A stretch of DNA of 64,000 nt from DASUCS01 sp041166745 (GTDB lineage: Bacteria; Actinomycetota; Acidimicrobiia; Acidimicrobiales; JACDCH01), in assembly GCA_041166745.1 (NCBI GenBank), contig JBEEGH010000013.1, forward strand, positions 1 to 64,000. The letters are read 5' to 3'. Positions 1 to 6,244 of this stretch are shown in pieces. The notes below the pieces were generated by a model. The model was not told the DNA's origin. It was given only the letters and a program-made list of their open reading frames with translations, and did no database searches. Position numbers and translations under genes: made by a program. How positions within the stretch are numbered: position 1 is the first letter of the stretch; each line of letters opens with the position of its first letter.

Positions 1-243
1 ACGTTCCTCGCCCTGTTATCAGAAACGCCAGAGCCGGGCGTCTCATCGGCTCCTACGATGATGCTGCCGGGGGCTGGTGGTGACGAGTGGTACTCCATCG
101 CAATGCACCTCGGTCGGCAGGTCACCGCCGATCCCGAGCCGCTCATTCGGTCGAGTCCAGCGCTGCAAGACGCGCTCGACCGGGCTGAGGCGCGTGGGGA
201 CTTCCGTCTTCATGAACGATGGACGTCGCCAGTCACCGAGTGA
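1..243 (+). CDS. Hypothetical protein, 5'-truncated by the window edge
   Basis: An open frame runs from base 1 to a TGA at 241-243, so 80 codons of the C-terminal part are visible and the start lies outside the window. The visible protein is polar, ends in ERWTSPVTE and has no membrane segment or motif I recognise. In-frame ATGs at 58 and 61 have no good ribosome site, so I read it as the tail of a longer gene. A copy of the dispersed repeat follows 20 bp after the stop, as it does for most genes up to 6.8 kb. Function unknown. Confidence 0.5.
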   Translation, partial: TFLALLSETPEPGVSSAPTMMLPGAGGDEWYSIAMHLGRQVTADPEPLIRSSPALQDALDRAEARGDFRLHERWTSPVTE

Positions 244-263
244 TTGCTTGGCGACCACCGCAC

Positions 264-285
264 GATACGTGCCGATCTAGTGCGC
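264..285 (+). repeat. Dispersed cassette-boundary repeat, copy 1
   Basis: ACGTGCCGATC at 267-277 lies in the gap between the truncated first gene and the lipoprotein gene. The 3' half (TAGTGCGC) diverges from the usual CCGCGCG. Confidence 0.55.
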
Positions 286-332
286 ACACATCCGCATTTG
301 GGGATTCGGGACCGGGATCTACCCTCGTCCTA

Positions 333-908
333 GTGCGGCCCGTCTTGCTGGGGATTTCTGTCGTGATGCTCGCGTGCATTGGATGTTCCAGCGACCGACA
401 CCCGAGCGCAGCGAAAGGCTCATCAGCGCCCGCCGCGGTCGCGTCGAGTCAGCTACCCGCGGCGATGGGCTCCGCCGTCAACGCAGGTATCGCACAGGGC
501 ACGTTATGCAGCGGGGCGCAACATCCTTCGCCGGAGAGTGCTCAAATCGTGACGCAAGTGGCCGCACTAGTGCTCCTCGCCGTTCCCTGCGAGACGTTCG
601 CCTACAACCGGTCCTTCCAGCTCGCGGTCTATGACAGCACGCTTCACGCCGTGACCGTCCCGACGTTTGATGCTTCGACAGGATCCGTTGTTGACGGAAG
701 CGTGGTGCTCTCGGTCGGCTTCGAATCCTCGACCAGCGGTGAGTTTTCGGTCGTCAGCAAGGGCCGAGGCGCGGGTGGATGCGGCGACGCCGCGACCTAC
801 CGGCTTCATGGGCAGATCGTAGAGCTTGTCGAAGCCCGCCACTACGAATGTCAGGTGACCGTGATCGTTGATCCGAGCGAATGGCCCGTCGTATATCGAT
901 CGTCCTGA
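333..908 (+). CDS. Predicted lipoprotein with DUF1176-like C-terminus
   Basis: 191 residues from the GTG at 333, chosen because it places a hydrophobic signal (RPVLLGISVVMLACIGC) right at the N-terminus; an upstream in-frame ATG at 219 would bury it. The cysteine near residue 18 fits a lipidation site, predicting an exported, membrane-anchored protein. A low-complexity Ala/Ser linker follows. The C-terminal third, with GRGAGGCGD, ELVEARHYEC and WPVVYR, resembles the end of DUF1176 proteins (conserved Gly-Cys-Gly, a second Cys, then WP-x-V/L-W/Y-R). The similarity is by eye. No biochemical role is known for that family. Confidence 0.65.
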   Translation: MRPVLLGISVVMLACIGCSSDRHPSAAKGSSAPAAVASSQLPAAMGSAVNAGIAQGTLCSGAQHPSPESAQIVTQVAALVLLAVPCETFAYNRSFQLAVYDSTLHAVTVPTFDASTGSVVDGSVVLSVGFESSTSGEFSVVSKGRGAGGCGDAATYRLHGQIVELVEARHYECQVTVIVDPSEWPVVYRSS

Positions 909-926
909 CCCGCTCGGGACGTGGCG

Positions 927-1211
927 TTAGCGCGGGTCGTTGCTGCGCTCCGTCTGCGCCCAGACCTTGAGGTCTCGCCAATCTGCGACGGCAAGCCGAG
1001 CTGCACGAACGAGGCCAGCAAGCTCACCGCGAGAGCACACAAGCAAGTCGTCGACTATGTCGTCAGAGGGCGTGATCTCGTTGTAGCAGTCATGCCACGC
1101 GAGTTCCGTTAGTTCGAGGAGGTCGAGGACGATCTCGGCCTGGTCCTCCCCGAACGTCGTGACGACACGCTCACGTCGTTCGGCCCTGCGTTCGGCTCGG
1201 CTTATAGCCAT
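927..1211 (-). CDS. Conserved-looking hypothetical protein, 94 aa
   Basis: Reads leftward from an ATG at 1211 to a TAA at 927. The basic N-terminus (MAISRAERRAERRERVV) is followed by an acidic helical segment with AWHDCYNEITPSDD and a C-terminal stretch ending AVADWRDLKVWAQ. Composition and the soluble helical pattern look like a real small protein, and I have an impression of similar actinobacterial hypotheticals, but I cannot name a function. It faces the opposite way to its neighbours and ends 18 bp from the lipoprotein gene (convergent). A longer frame extending to 1433 was not used because it would run through the repeat copy at 1252-1280. Confidence 0.6.
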   Translation of the reverse strand: MAISRAERRAERRERVVTTFGEDQAEIVLDLLELTELAWHDCYNEITPSDDIVDDLLVCSRGELAGLVRAARLAVADWRDLKVWAQTERSNDPR

Positions 1212-1251
1212 GTTGCCAGCCTGTCGGAGACTGAAGGCACGGTCCAGGGAA

Positions 1252-1280
1252 CATCCGGAACGTGCCGTTCTCGCGAGCGC
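1252..1280 (+). repeat. Dispersed cassette-boundary repeat, copy 2
   Basis: CATCCGG, then ACGTGCCGTTCTCGCG. The core contains a short dyad GAACG-TGC-CGTTC (1258-1270) and CTCGCGAG. It lies between the minus-strand 94-aa gene and the small membrane-protein gene. Confidence 0.6.
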
Positions 1281-1368
1281 CGATCCGGCAATATCGCGTG
1301 TGTGCACAGGGATGGTCGCGAGTGAGTCAGCGCATCCTGGAACATCGCACCCGGTTGGTATTGAGGCG

Positions 1369-1569
1369 ATGTCACCTCGTAGCGGAAGCGACTTGGGCAA
1401 TGCCTGGGGTGCGGGCGCGTTGGTGCTGGGCACTTTGGTCCCGTTGATGCTTCTAGATCAGAGAGGAACTCCCGCAACCATCGTCCTTGTTGTGGACACG
1501 GTCGTTCTCACGGCGCTCGTCGTTCGAGGTCGCAGAAAGAAGAGACGCGCGCGGGACGAGTTGCCATGA
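1369..1569 (+). CDS. Small two-helix membrane protein
   Basis: 66 residues from the ATG at 1369, which has GAGG a few bases upstream. An ATG at 1312 in the same frame would add 19 unremarkable residues. Two hydrophobic segments (about residues 11-27 and 33-49) are separated by a short polar turn with DQRGTP, followed by a very basic tail (RGRRKKRRAR), which predicts the C-terminus inside the cell. No family recognised. Flanked on both sides by repeat copies at 1252 and 1581, so gene plus repeat form a unit of about 330 bp. Confidence 0.55.
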   Translation: MSPRSGSDLGNAWGAGALVLGTLVPLMLLDQRGTPATIVLVVDTVVLTALVVRGRRKKRRARDELP

Positions 1570-1580
1570 ATCCGATCGCA

Positions 1581-1606
1581 CGTCCGGTACGTGCCGTTCT
1601 CGCGCG
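1581..1606 (+). repeat. Dispersed cassette-boundary repeat, copy 3
   Basis: CGTCCGGT, then ACGTGCCGTTCTCGCGCG. With bases up to 1620 it can fold as GTGCC...CGCG / CGCG...GGCAC, an imperfect hairpin. It starts 11 bp after the stop of the small membrane-protein gene. Confidence 0.6.
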
Positions 1607-1684
1607 TCAACGCGGGCACCTGGTATGTGTTCACAGATCACGCTGGTCCGGTGGGCTCGAGTGCGGCCGTAGGCTCAAACGCCT

Positions 1685-1846
1685 ATGGAGTGGTTCTTCG
1701 AGGGGTTAGGCACGTTCTTGGTAGGACTCGTGATAGGTGGCACGGGAGGCCACGTCATAACGCGCAAGGTCATGAAGCAGAGGCAGAAGGCGCGCGACGG
1801 CGCGCGGCAGGTTCAGATTGGCGGAGATGTCCGAGGAAAGTCGTAG
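1685..1846 (+). CDS. Small membrane protein, 53 aa, with QIGGD tail
   Basis: ATG at 1685 to TAG at 1844-1846. A single glycine-rich hydrophobic helix (about residues 4-22, with FEGLGTFLVGLVIGG) is followed by a basic stretch (TRKVMKQRQKARDG) and a C-terminal ARQVQIGGDVRGKS. The tail resembles the Q-x-Q-x-AG...QIQxxGD signature found at the N-terminus of the next gene, which overlaps it in another frame. Similar short proteins with one helix plus such a tail are, to my knowledge, common and uncharacterised in bacteria. The overlap suggests coupled translation. Confidence 0.65.
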   Translation: MEWFFEGLGTFLVGLVIGGTGGHVITRKVMKQRQKARDGARQVQIGGDVRGKS

Positions 1847-2927
1847 CGACCAGCGGCAGCGCGCCGGATCGGGGTCACAACAGATCGCCGTAGCAGGCGA
1901 CCTCGTGATTGGGGTAACGGAAGAGCGCGCGCGGGCTATCGCGGAAGACGAGGCGCGGAAGATCGTCGCGCAGTTCACTCACGAAGCACGCCAGGAAGCC
2001 GAAGCGCGAGTTGAAGCCTTCGGGCAAGTGGCCATCCCTGCCCTAGCCAGGGAGGACCTGCTGAATACGTTTCGCGATCCGGCCTTTCAGCTGGCGCTCG
2101 GCCGCGCTCAGTTCGCCGCGGCCGCAACCGACGAGGGATCCGATCACGACCTTCTCACGAACCTTCTCGTCGAACGGGCACGCCGAGATACACCGCGCAT
2201 TCGGATGGCGGTTGAGCGTGCGCTTGAGATTGTCGACCGAATCGAGGATGACGCGCTTGCCGGGCTTACTGCGCTGTGGCTGTGCACCTTGGTTCCAGCC
2301 GGAGGTGATCCCGAAGTTGCGATCCCGCAGTTCGAGAAAGTCGTGAACGACGTGCTCTCAGGCCACGTTGTCCCGGACCATTTCGACTGGGTTGATGACC
2401 TTGATGTGCTCGACTGCATCCGAATCAGCTCTATAGGCAGCCTGAAGGACTACGACGCCTTCTTCGCCGAACGCCTGCCCGGATACGTGTGTCGAGGGGT
2501 CGAAGGCGAGCACGAAGTGCAGCGCTTGTGCGCGACCGCCGTCGACGTGGGATTCGACGCGAGCGTGATTGCGCCGCATTGGCTTCTGGAAGGTCGAATG
2601 AGGCTTCAGGCGACTACGAGGAAGCAGGTCATCGTCGCCCTCGAAGACATGGGCCGAACCGACCCCGCGGCCGATACGCAGAAGCTTCTCGAGGCCGCGC
2701 GGTTTGAGGAGGTTGACGCGGAAGCCGTGAACGGATTGACCAGCTTCATCACGGAACAATGTCCCGCACTCGTGCGCATCAGAATGGTCTGGAACGGGTT
2801 TCCATCGAGCTTCTCGATGACGCCCGTCGGCAAGGCGCTCGCGTTCGCTGATGCCAAACGAAGCAACGACCTGTATGGCTTGGGCACTTTACAGCAGTAC
2901 CTCGGACCGCGTAGGTCGCAGGTCTAG
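1827..2927 (+). CDS. Soluble helical protein, resembles LPO_1073/Vpar_1526-type proteins
   Basis: 366 residues from the ATG at 1827; a TTG at 1818 would add three residues. The N-terminus MSEESRSDQRQRAGSGSQQI runs into AVAGDLVIGVTEERARAIAEDEA, the Q-rich/AG/GD pattern followed by an acidic helix that I associate with the LPO_1073/Vpar_1526-type group. That assignment is from memory and tentative. The rest is mostly helical, without membrane segments or a clear catalytic motif. The start overlaps the 53-aa membrane protein by 20 bp in a different frame, so the two probably act together, the small protein perhaps as a membrane anchor (inference). Confidence 0.6.
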   Translation: MSEESRSDQRQRAGSGSQQIAVAGDLVIGVTEERARAIAEDEARKIVAQFTHEARQEAEARVEAFGQVAIPALAREDLLNTFRDPAFQLALGRAQFAAAATDEGSDHDLLTNLLVERARRDTPRIRMAVERALEIVDRIEDDALAGLTALWLCTLVPAGGDPEVAIPQFEKVVNDVLSGHVVPDHFDWVDDLDVLDCIRISSIGSLKDYDAFFAERLPGYVCRGVEGEHEVQRLCATAVDVGFDASVIAPHWLLEGRMRLQATTRKQVIVALEDMGRTDPAADTQKLLEAARFEEVDAEAVNGLTSFITEQCPALVRIRMVWNGFPSSFSMTPVGKALAFADAKRSNDLYGLGTLQQYLGPRRSQV

Positions 2928-2975
2928 GGAGGGGCAGTTCACAAAAGGGGGGTACGCGGAAGGGCCGCCGCACAG

Positions 2976-3000
2976 CGATGTATGTGCCGATCCCGCGCAC
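2976..3000 (+). repeat. Dispersed cassette-boundary repeat, copy 4
   Basis: ATGTGCCGATCCCGCGCA at 2982-2999, one base from the consensus core (C to T in ACG). It lies 48 bp after the preceding stop. Confidence 0.6.
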
Positions 3001-3018
3001 GCGGTGCTTCCTGGTTAG

Positions 3019-3186
3019 GTGACGTTTGCTGACCTCGATCGAGTCGTCGTTGGCACGGCGTTCGTAGCGCTGGCCCTGTTCGCGGCCGTGTCTATGACCC
3101 TGATCGCGATGTGCGAGTACCGCACGCGGGCCGCGGCGAAGAGAACCCTGCGCGAGATCCGCGAGCGGGACCGTGGAGAACACTGA
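3019..3186 (+). CDS. Small membrane protein, 55 aa
   Basis: GTG at 3019 to TGA at 3184-3186. One strong hydrophobic helix (about residues 9-31, VVVGTAFVALALFAAVSMTL) is followed by a cytoplasmic-type basic tail with AAAKRTLREIRERDRGEH. The TAGGTG context gives only a weak ribosome site. No family recognised. The stop codon forms part of the stem of the next repeat copy, which is typical of how tightly genes and repeats are packed here. Confidence 0.5.
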   Translation: MTFADLDRVVVGTAFVALALFAAVSMTLIAMCEYRTRAAAKRTLREIRERDRGEH

Positions 3187-3214
3187 AAGCGCCGTTCCCG
3201 CCGCGAGCGCTTTC
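3185..3214 (+). repeat. Dispersed cassette-boundary repeat, copy 5, inside a perfect 8-bp stem
   Basis: The variant core CGCCGTTCCCGCCGCGAG sits in a hairpin with stems GAAAGCGC (3185-3192) and GCGCTTTC (3207-3214) and a 14-nt loop. The stem overlaps the stop codon of the 55-aa gene. CGTTCCCGCCGCGAGC is shared exactly with the copy at 5920. Confidence 0.55.
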
Positions 3215-3295
3215 GGCATTACAGGATGGGTGGCGCGCGATCGTCGCGGATGTCGGCGGGCAGCACTGACCGCAGATCCATGCCACCATCGCGCG

Positions 3296-4567
3296 GTGGC
3301 TTGGCGTGCAGGCCGGTGTGTGTTCGTTGTGATGGTCTTTCTCGCGGCTTGCGGCACCGATTCGCCCGATGCGGCCAGTGGTGGAGGGACACTGACAAGT
3401 TCGTCGTCGGGCCCGCAACCGTGCCTGTCGGGGTGGTCGGTGGCGCGCAGGCCGTTCGTAAGCGGGGTCTTCGACGAGTTACTCGCCTCCTCAGCGGTGT
3501 CGCACGACGATGTGTGGGCCGTCGGAACTCGGCAAGTGCTCTCCACACAACCTCCGGCCGCGACGACAAGTCCTCCTGACAATCGATCGTCCGCACTGAT
3601 CGAGCATTGGGACGGCCGCCAATGGACAGAAGTCCCGGGAGCCGATCTAGGCGAGCGGAGCGCGGCGTTGTCCGACGTTGTCGCTGTTGCGGCGAACGAC
3701 GTGTGGTCGGTCGGGAGTTTCAAGTCGTCCCGTAACCAGGGCAGCGGTCCGCTCATCGAACACTGGGACGGTCGCGCGTGGTCGCTGGTAGAGGGTGCAC
3801 CGTTCCCGAGCGGAGGAGATGAGTGGCGCGGACTACAAGCGATCGCGGTCGTGTCCTCAGCCGACATCTGGATCAAGGGCGGCGAGTCGATCACCGTTCC
3901 GGGCGACTGGAGTAACCACGACATCTATGAACATTGGGACGGGCGCCAATGGACGCTGTTCGAGGGTCCGCAGGTGATCGATCCCACCATCGGCTCCGGC
4001 GGAACCGGACCGATCTCGGCGGACAGGACTGGAGACGTGTGGGCCGTCGGCCAGATCGGCGGATTCGAGGGCAGGCCGATACCCGAAGGCCTCATTCCGC
4101 TGGTGGAGCGTTGGGATGGATCGAGCTGGGCGCGTATGCCCGCTCCGGACGACCCCTATGGCCTGGTCGGCCTGGCGGTCGTCAGCGCTTCCGACATCTG
4201 GGCGATTCAGTATCCGGTCCCCGGCGGGGGCGCGCAGTTCGTGCATTGGGATGGCACAAGCTGGACGGTGTTCGGATCGGCCGCCGGCCTCGGCGGATTC
4301 GCGGTGCGCGCACCAAATGACATTTGGGCCTTCGGAGGGGTGGACTCCTCCAGAGGCCCAGCCGTCCAACACTGGGACGGCCAGCAGTGGAACCCGACGG
4401 ACACCCAACCGCCCGCATCGGTCACGTCCAGCTTCCGCGGTGCCTCAGTCACCGCGACGGGAACGCTGGTCGCGTTCGGCACCGACTACCCAGGCAGCAG
4501 CGGCATGGGTGGGTACTCAGGACCACCGGATCAAGCCAACAACTATCTGTGGATCAACTGCGCGTGA
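3296..4567 (+). CDS. Lipoprotein with six WDG-type repeats (beta-propeller-like)
   Basis: 423 residues from the GTG at 3296, chosen because it gives a compact lipoprotein signal ending in FLAAC (Cys19). An earlier in-frame GTG at 3173 would translate through the repeat hairpin. The mature part has six repeats, each with a D-[VI]-W-x-x-G strand followed by a [HR]WDGxxW strand (for example DDVWAVG and IEHWDGRQWTEV, PNDIWAFGG and VQHWDGQQW). Six such blades fit a beta-propeller exposed on the outer face of the membrane. A Ser/Thr/Gly-rich linker follows the lipid anchor. The ligand or partner is unknown. Repeat copies flank it at 3185 and 4602. Confidence 0.7.
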   Translation: MAWRAGRCVFVVMVFLAACGTDSPDAASGGGTLTSSSSGPQPCLSGWSVARRPFVSGVFDELLASSAVSHDDVWAVGTRQVLSTQPPAATTSPPDNRSSALIEHWDGRQWTEVPGADLGERSAALSDVVAVAANDVWSVGSFKSSRNQGSGPLIEHWDGRAWSLVEGAPFPSGGDEWRGLQAIAVVSSADIWIKGGESITVPGDWSNHDIYEHWDGRQWTLFEGPQVIDPTIGSGGTGPISADRTGDVWAVGQIGGFEGRPIPEGLIPLVERWDGSSWARMPAPDDPYGLVGLAVVSASDIWAIQYPVPGGGAQFVHWDGTSWTVFGSAAGLGGFAVRAPNDIWAFGGVDSSRGPAVQHWDGQQWNPTDTQPPASVTSSFRGASVTATGTLVAFGTDYPGSSGMGGYSGPPDQANNYLWINCA

Positions 4568-4601
4568 CAGCGTCCTCGCGCCGTCCCTCGGGCCACAAGT
4601 A

Positions 4602-4625
4602 GTGCGCGGAACGTGCCGACAGCGG
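4602..4625 (+). repeat. Dispersed cassette-boundary repeat, copy 6
   Basis: GCGCGGA, then ACGTGCCGACAGCGG. The 5' half matches the copy at 5603 exactly (GCGCGGAACGTGCCGA); the 3' half diverges. It lies 34 bp after the propeller gene. Confidence 0.5.
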
Positions 4626-4651
4626 TCGCCTGACGCGACATCATCAATGCA

Positions 4652-4840
4652 GTGATCTGGGCCGCGATCCTGGGGTTGTTGGCCGTCGGAGTCGTTCTCA
4701 GCTTCGTCGTGAAGTGGGACATCGAGCGACGCCACCGACAGCGAACGGCGTGGCTCTACGCGCTTGCAACCTGGTGCTTCTGGCCAATCGGAGCTGCGTT
4801 GTGGCAACGCGAACGTCGGGCAGCCAAGGCATCGCGCTAA
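4652..4840 (+). CDS. Small two-helix membrane protein, 62 aa
   Basis: GTG at 4652 to TAA at 4838-4840. The first hydrophobic helix is residues 2-20 (IWAAILGLLAVGVVLSFVV), then a charged turn (KWDIERRHRQRT), then a Trp-rich second helix (LYALATWCFWPIGAALW) and a basic tail. Topology suggests both ends outside the bilayer with the basic loop inside, or the reverse; the sequence does not settle it. No family recognised. The stop codon touches the next repeat copy at 4839. Confidence 0.5.
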   Translation: MIWAAILGLLAVGVVLSFVVKWDIERRHRQRTAWLYALATWCFWPIGAALWQRERRAAKASR

Positions 4841-4855
4841 GTGCCGTTTGCGGAC
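4839..4855 (+). repeat. Dispersed cassette-boundary repeat, copy 7 (weak)
   Basis: AAGTGCCGTTTGCGGACG overlaps the stop of the 62-aa gene. Only GTGCCGTT and GCG match well, so this is one of the least certain copies; it is included because of its position. Confidence 0.4.
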
Positions 4856-4887
4856 GATCGCCATACAGCGGTGTGACAGGGTGCGGG

Positions 4888-5427
4888 GTGGCCATCGACG
4901 ACTCCGTGCTGCAGTTTCTGGCTGACCATCGCGTCGCGCTCGTGGATCGTGCTGCACAAGCGACGATGTCGGCAGGAACGAACCGCTATCTGATTTTGGT
5001 CGAAGCCTGTGTTGTCGCGGTTGTCATTGTGAAGCTGCACCTGGGGCGTCTCGCTGTTTTCGCTCTGATCGCGGTCGCCACCAGCACTTTGGTGGCTGGT
5101 GTGATGAAGGCGGCGATTGAGCGGCCTCGTCCGTCCCGAGCTCTGGCGTTAGTGCATCCGGCGGGGAGCGCCATGCCTTCGACGAACACGGCTCAGGTCG
5201 CAGCGCTGGCCGTCGTTGTTGGCTGGTTGATGGCCCGCCGTTGGCCGTCACATGCGCGGCTCATTGCTGTCGGTTGCGTTGCTGCTGTGCTTTGGGTCGG
5301 TTTCTGCGTCGTCTATCTGGGAGCGCACTGGCCGAGCGATGTCATTGTCGGCGCGGTCGTGGGGGGTGCGGTCGGGATAGCCGTCCTGATGGCCGACGCG
5401 CGACTGAATCCATCCGTCCATCGCTAG
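4888..5427 (+). CDS. PAP2-like membrane protein with degenerate active site
   Basis: 179 residues from the GTG at 4888 (a GTG at 4873 is the alternative). Hydrophobic helices alternate with PAP2 phosphatase signatures: K74-x6-R81-P82 (KAAIERPRP) is intact, the PSGH box reads P97-S-T-N100, and the third box reads CVVYLGAHWPSD with His146 and Asp150 but Val in place of the usual Arg. Active PAP2 enzymes dephosphorylate lipid phosphates at the membrane using both histidines. Losing the PSGH His and the third-box Arg suggests weak or no phosphatase activity, perhaps lipid binding only (inference). The next repeat copy begins 43 bp downstream. Confidence 0.7.
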   Translation: MAIDDSVLQFLADHRVALVDRAAQATMSAGTNRYLILVEACVVAVVIVKLHLGRLAVFALIAVATSTLVAGVMKAAIERPRPSRALALVHPAGSAMPSTNTAQVAALAVVVGWLMARRWPSHARLIAVGCVAAVLWVGFCVVYLGAHWPSDVIVGAVVGGAVGIAVLMADARLNPSVHR

Positions 5428-5470
5428 GTCCTGAGTCGACATCGTGAGCGACCATCACCGACCGCGGACC

Positions 5471-5506
5471 CATCCGGTAGGTGCCGATCCCGCCGCGCCG
5501 GGGCAC
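5471..5506 (+). repeat. Dispersed cassette-boundary repeat, copy 8, with hairpin
   Basis: CATCCGGT, then AGGTGCCGATCCCGCC. Bases 5481-5506 fold as GTGCC-GATC-CCG / CGG-GGCAC, a small stem-loop. Confidence 0.6.
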
Positions 5507-5511
5507 GACGC

Positions 5512-5569
5512 GTCTCACGTTGGAGCGACAACGGCACGTCGGCTCCAAGTTGTCGCTCCAACGTGAGAC
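5512..5569. repeat. Perfect 21-bp inverted repeat (hairpin)
   Basis: The left arm 5512-5532 begins GTCTCACGTTGG and ends CGACAAC; the right arm 5549-5569 is its exact reverse complement. The 16-nt loop is 5533-5548. Both flanks are repeat copies (5471 and 5603) and no gene lies between them, so this block is a gene-free unit of about 100 bp. It could be a small palindromic mobile element, a folded recombination site or a bidirectional terminator. It lacks a T-run, which argues against a simple terminator. Confidence 0.8.
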
Positions 5570-5602
5570 AAGGCGCGTCCAACAGACAGCCGATCGCCCA
5601 AA

Positions 5603-5628
5603 GGCGCGGAACGTGCCGATCCCGCGCG
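5603..5628 (+). repeat. Dispersed cassette-boundary repeat, copy 9 (consensus)
   Basis: GGCGCGGA, then ACGTGCCGATCCCGCGCG, the clearest copy. CGTGCCGA (5612-5619) pairs with TCGGCACG (5640-5647) inside the 3' end of the adjoining minus-strand gene. Confidence 0.65.
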
Positions 5629-5631
5629 TGG

Positions 5632-5886
5632 CTACTTCCTCGGCACGAAGAGGTAACACCAACTGTCGCGCGGGCCCTCATCGCACAGCACATAGACCCC
5701 GTCGCGCTCTTCGACTTCGAGCCGAGGCGGGAACATCTCGACACGCTGGACACACGGTCCGCCTTGGCAGGGAATGAAGATCCGGTCGCCGGGTTCGAGA
5801 ACCGACGCCTCGCCTGTCTGGTCGTACCAGTCGGACTGATGCCGCGGACCCGGATGATCAAGAAACCGCCGACCGCGCCACGCCAT
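5632..5886 (-). CDS. Conserved-looking hypothetical protein, 84 aa
   Basis: Reads leftward from an ATG at 5886. A basic N-terminus (MAWRGRRFLDHPGPRHQSDW) leads into a beta-rich core with GEASVLEPGDRIFIPCQGGPC, RLEVEERDGVYVL and a C-terminal CYLFVPRK. The three cysteines and Pro/Gly turns suggest a small compact beta fold. My impression is that such proteins are widespread, uncharacterised, in actinobacteria. It is bracketed by repeat copies at 5603 and 5920 and points against the main gene direction of this region. Confidence 0.6.
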   Translation of the reverse strand: MAWRGRRFLDHPGPRHQSDWYDQTGEASVLEPGDRIFIPCQGGPCVQRVEMFPPRLEVEERDGVYVLCDEGPRDSWCYLFVPRK

Positions 5887-5919
5887 GACTCCATTCTGGC
5901 CGACGGTCGCAGCGCTCGT

Positions 5920-5943
5920 AAGTGCTTCGTTCCCGCCGCGAGC
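5920..5943 (+). repeat. Dispersed cassette-boundary repeat, copy 10
   Basis: AAGTGCTTCGTTCCCGCCGCG, a variant nearly identical to the copy at 3185. AATCCCGCGCG follows directly. GCTCG (5914-5918) and CGAGC (5939-5943) can pair around it. Confidence 0.5.
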
Positions 5944-6003
5944 AATCCCGCGCGTCTGCGCGTGCTTGCCGGCTCCTGAAGCGGATTCGCGGCCTACGAC
6001 TCG

Positions 6004-6157
6004 TCAGACCGCGGTCGGATGTCTCGGCTCGTAGAGCATCATCTCGACTTTCGCCGTGAGCGTCGACGTAGCCCAAGTCAAAGACGTCTTTGAAAACGAC
6101 GCGCAACGCCTCCGGCTCCGACGTGTAGAGCAATGCATGAGTTCCGATGATCGCCAT
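6004..6157 (-). pseudogene. VOC/glyoxalase-family remnant with internal deletion and frameshift
   Basis: From the ATG at 6157 the frame encodes MAIIGTHALLYTSEPEALRV and continues to GYVDAHG, a typical start of a small VOC (glyoxalase-fold) protein. One base out of frame, just downstream, it reads KVEMMLYEPRHPTAV and stops at 6004, which is the typical end of the same proteins. The middle of about 70-80 codons is missing, including most metal or substrate ligands, so the product cannot fold as a VOC domain. Both halves are well preserved, so the deletion looks recent. Repeat copies flank it at 5920 and 6193. Confidence 0.7.
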
Positions 6158-6192
6158 GCTCGAAACTACGACCGCTGTTCTCACGTCAGCAC

Positions 6193-6211
6193 ACGGAGGT
6201 GCCGATCGGAA
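6193..6211 (+). repeat. Dispersed cassette-boundary repeat, copy 11
   Basis: ACGGAGGTGCCGATCGGAA, with the palindrome CCGATCGG at its 3' end. It forms a tandem pair with the copy starting at 6213. Confidence 0.5.
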
Positions 6212-6212
6212 C

Positions 6213-6236
6213 GACCGAACGTGCCGATCCTGCCGG
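6213..6236 (+). repeat. Dispersed cassette-boundary repeat, copy 12
   Basis: GACCGA, then ACGTGCCGATCCTGCCGG, directly after copy 11 and 9 bp from the 3' end of the DUF1003 gene. This is the only tandem arrangement of the repeat here. Confidence 0.55.
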
Positions 6237-6244
6237 GCTGATTT

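Noticed and set aside
3173..3295. Longer start for the WDG-repeat lipoprotein
   Set aside because: It would read through the repeat hairpin, overlap the upstream gene and bury the lipoprotein signal about 41 residues in.
2779..3924. 381-codon antisense frame
   Set aside because: It crosses several gene ends and two repeat copies on the other strand and has no protein-like pattern.
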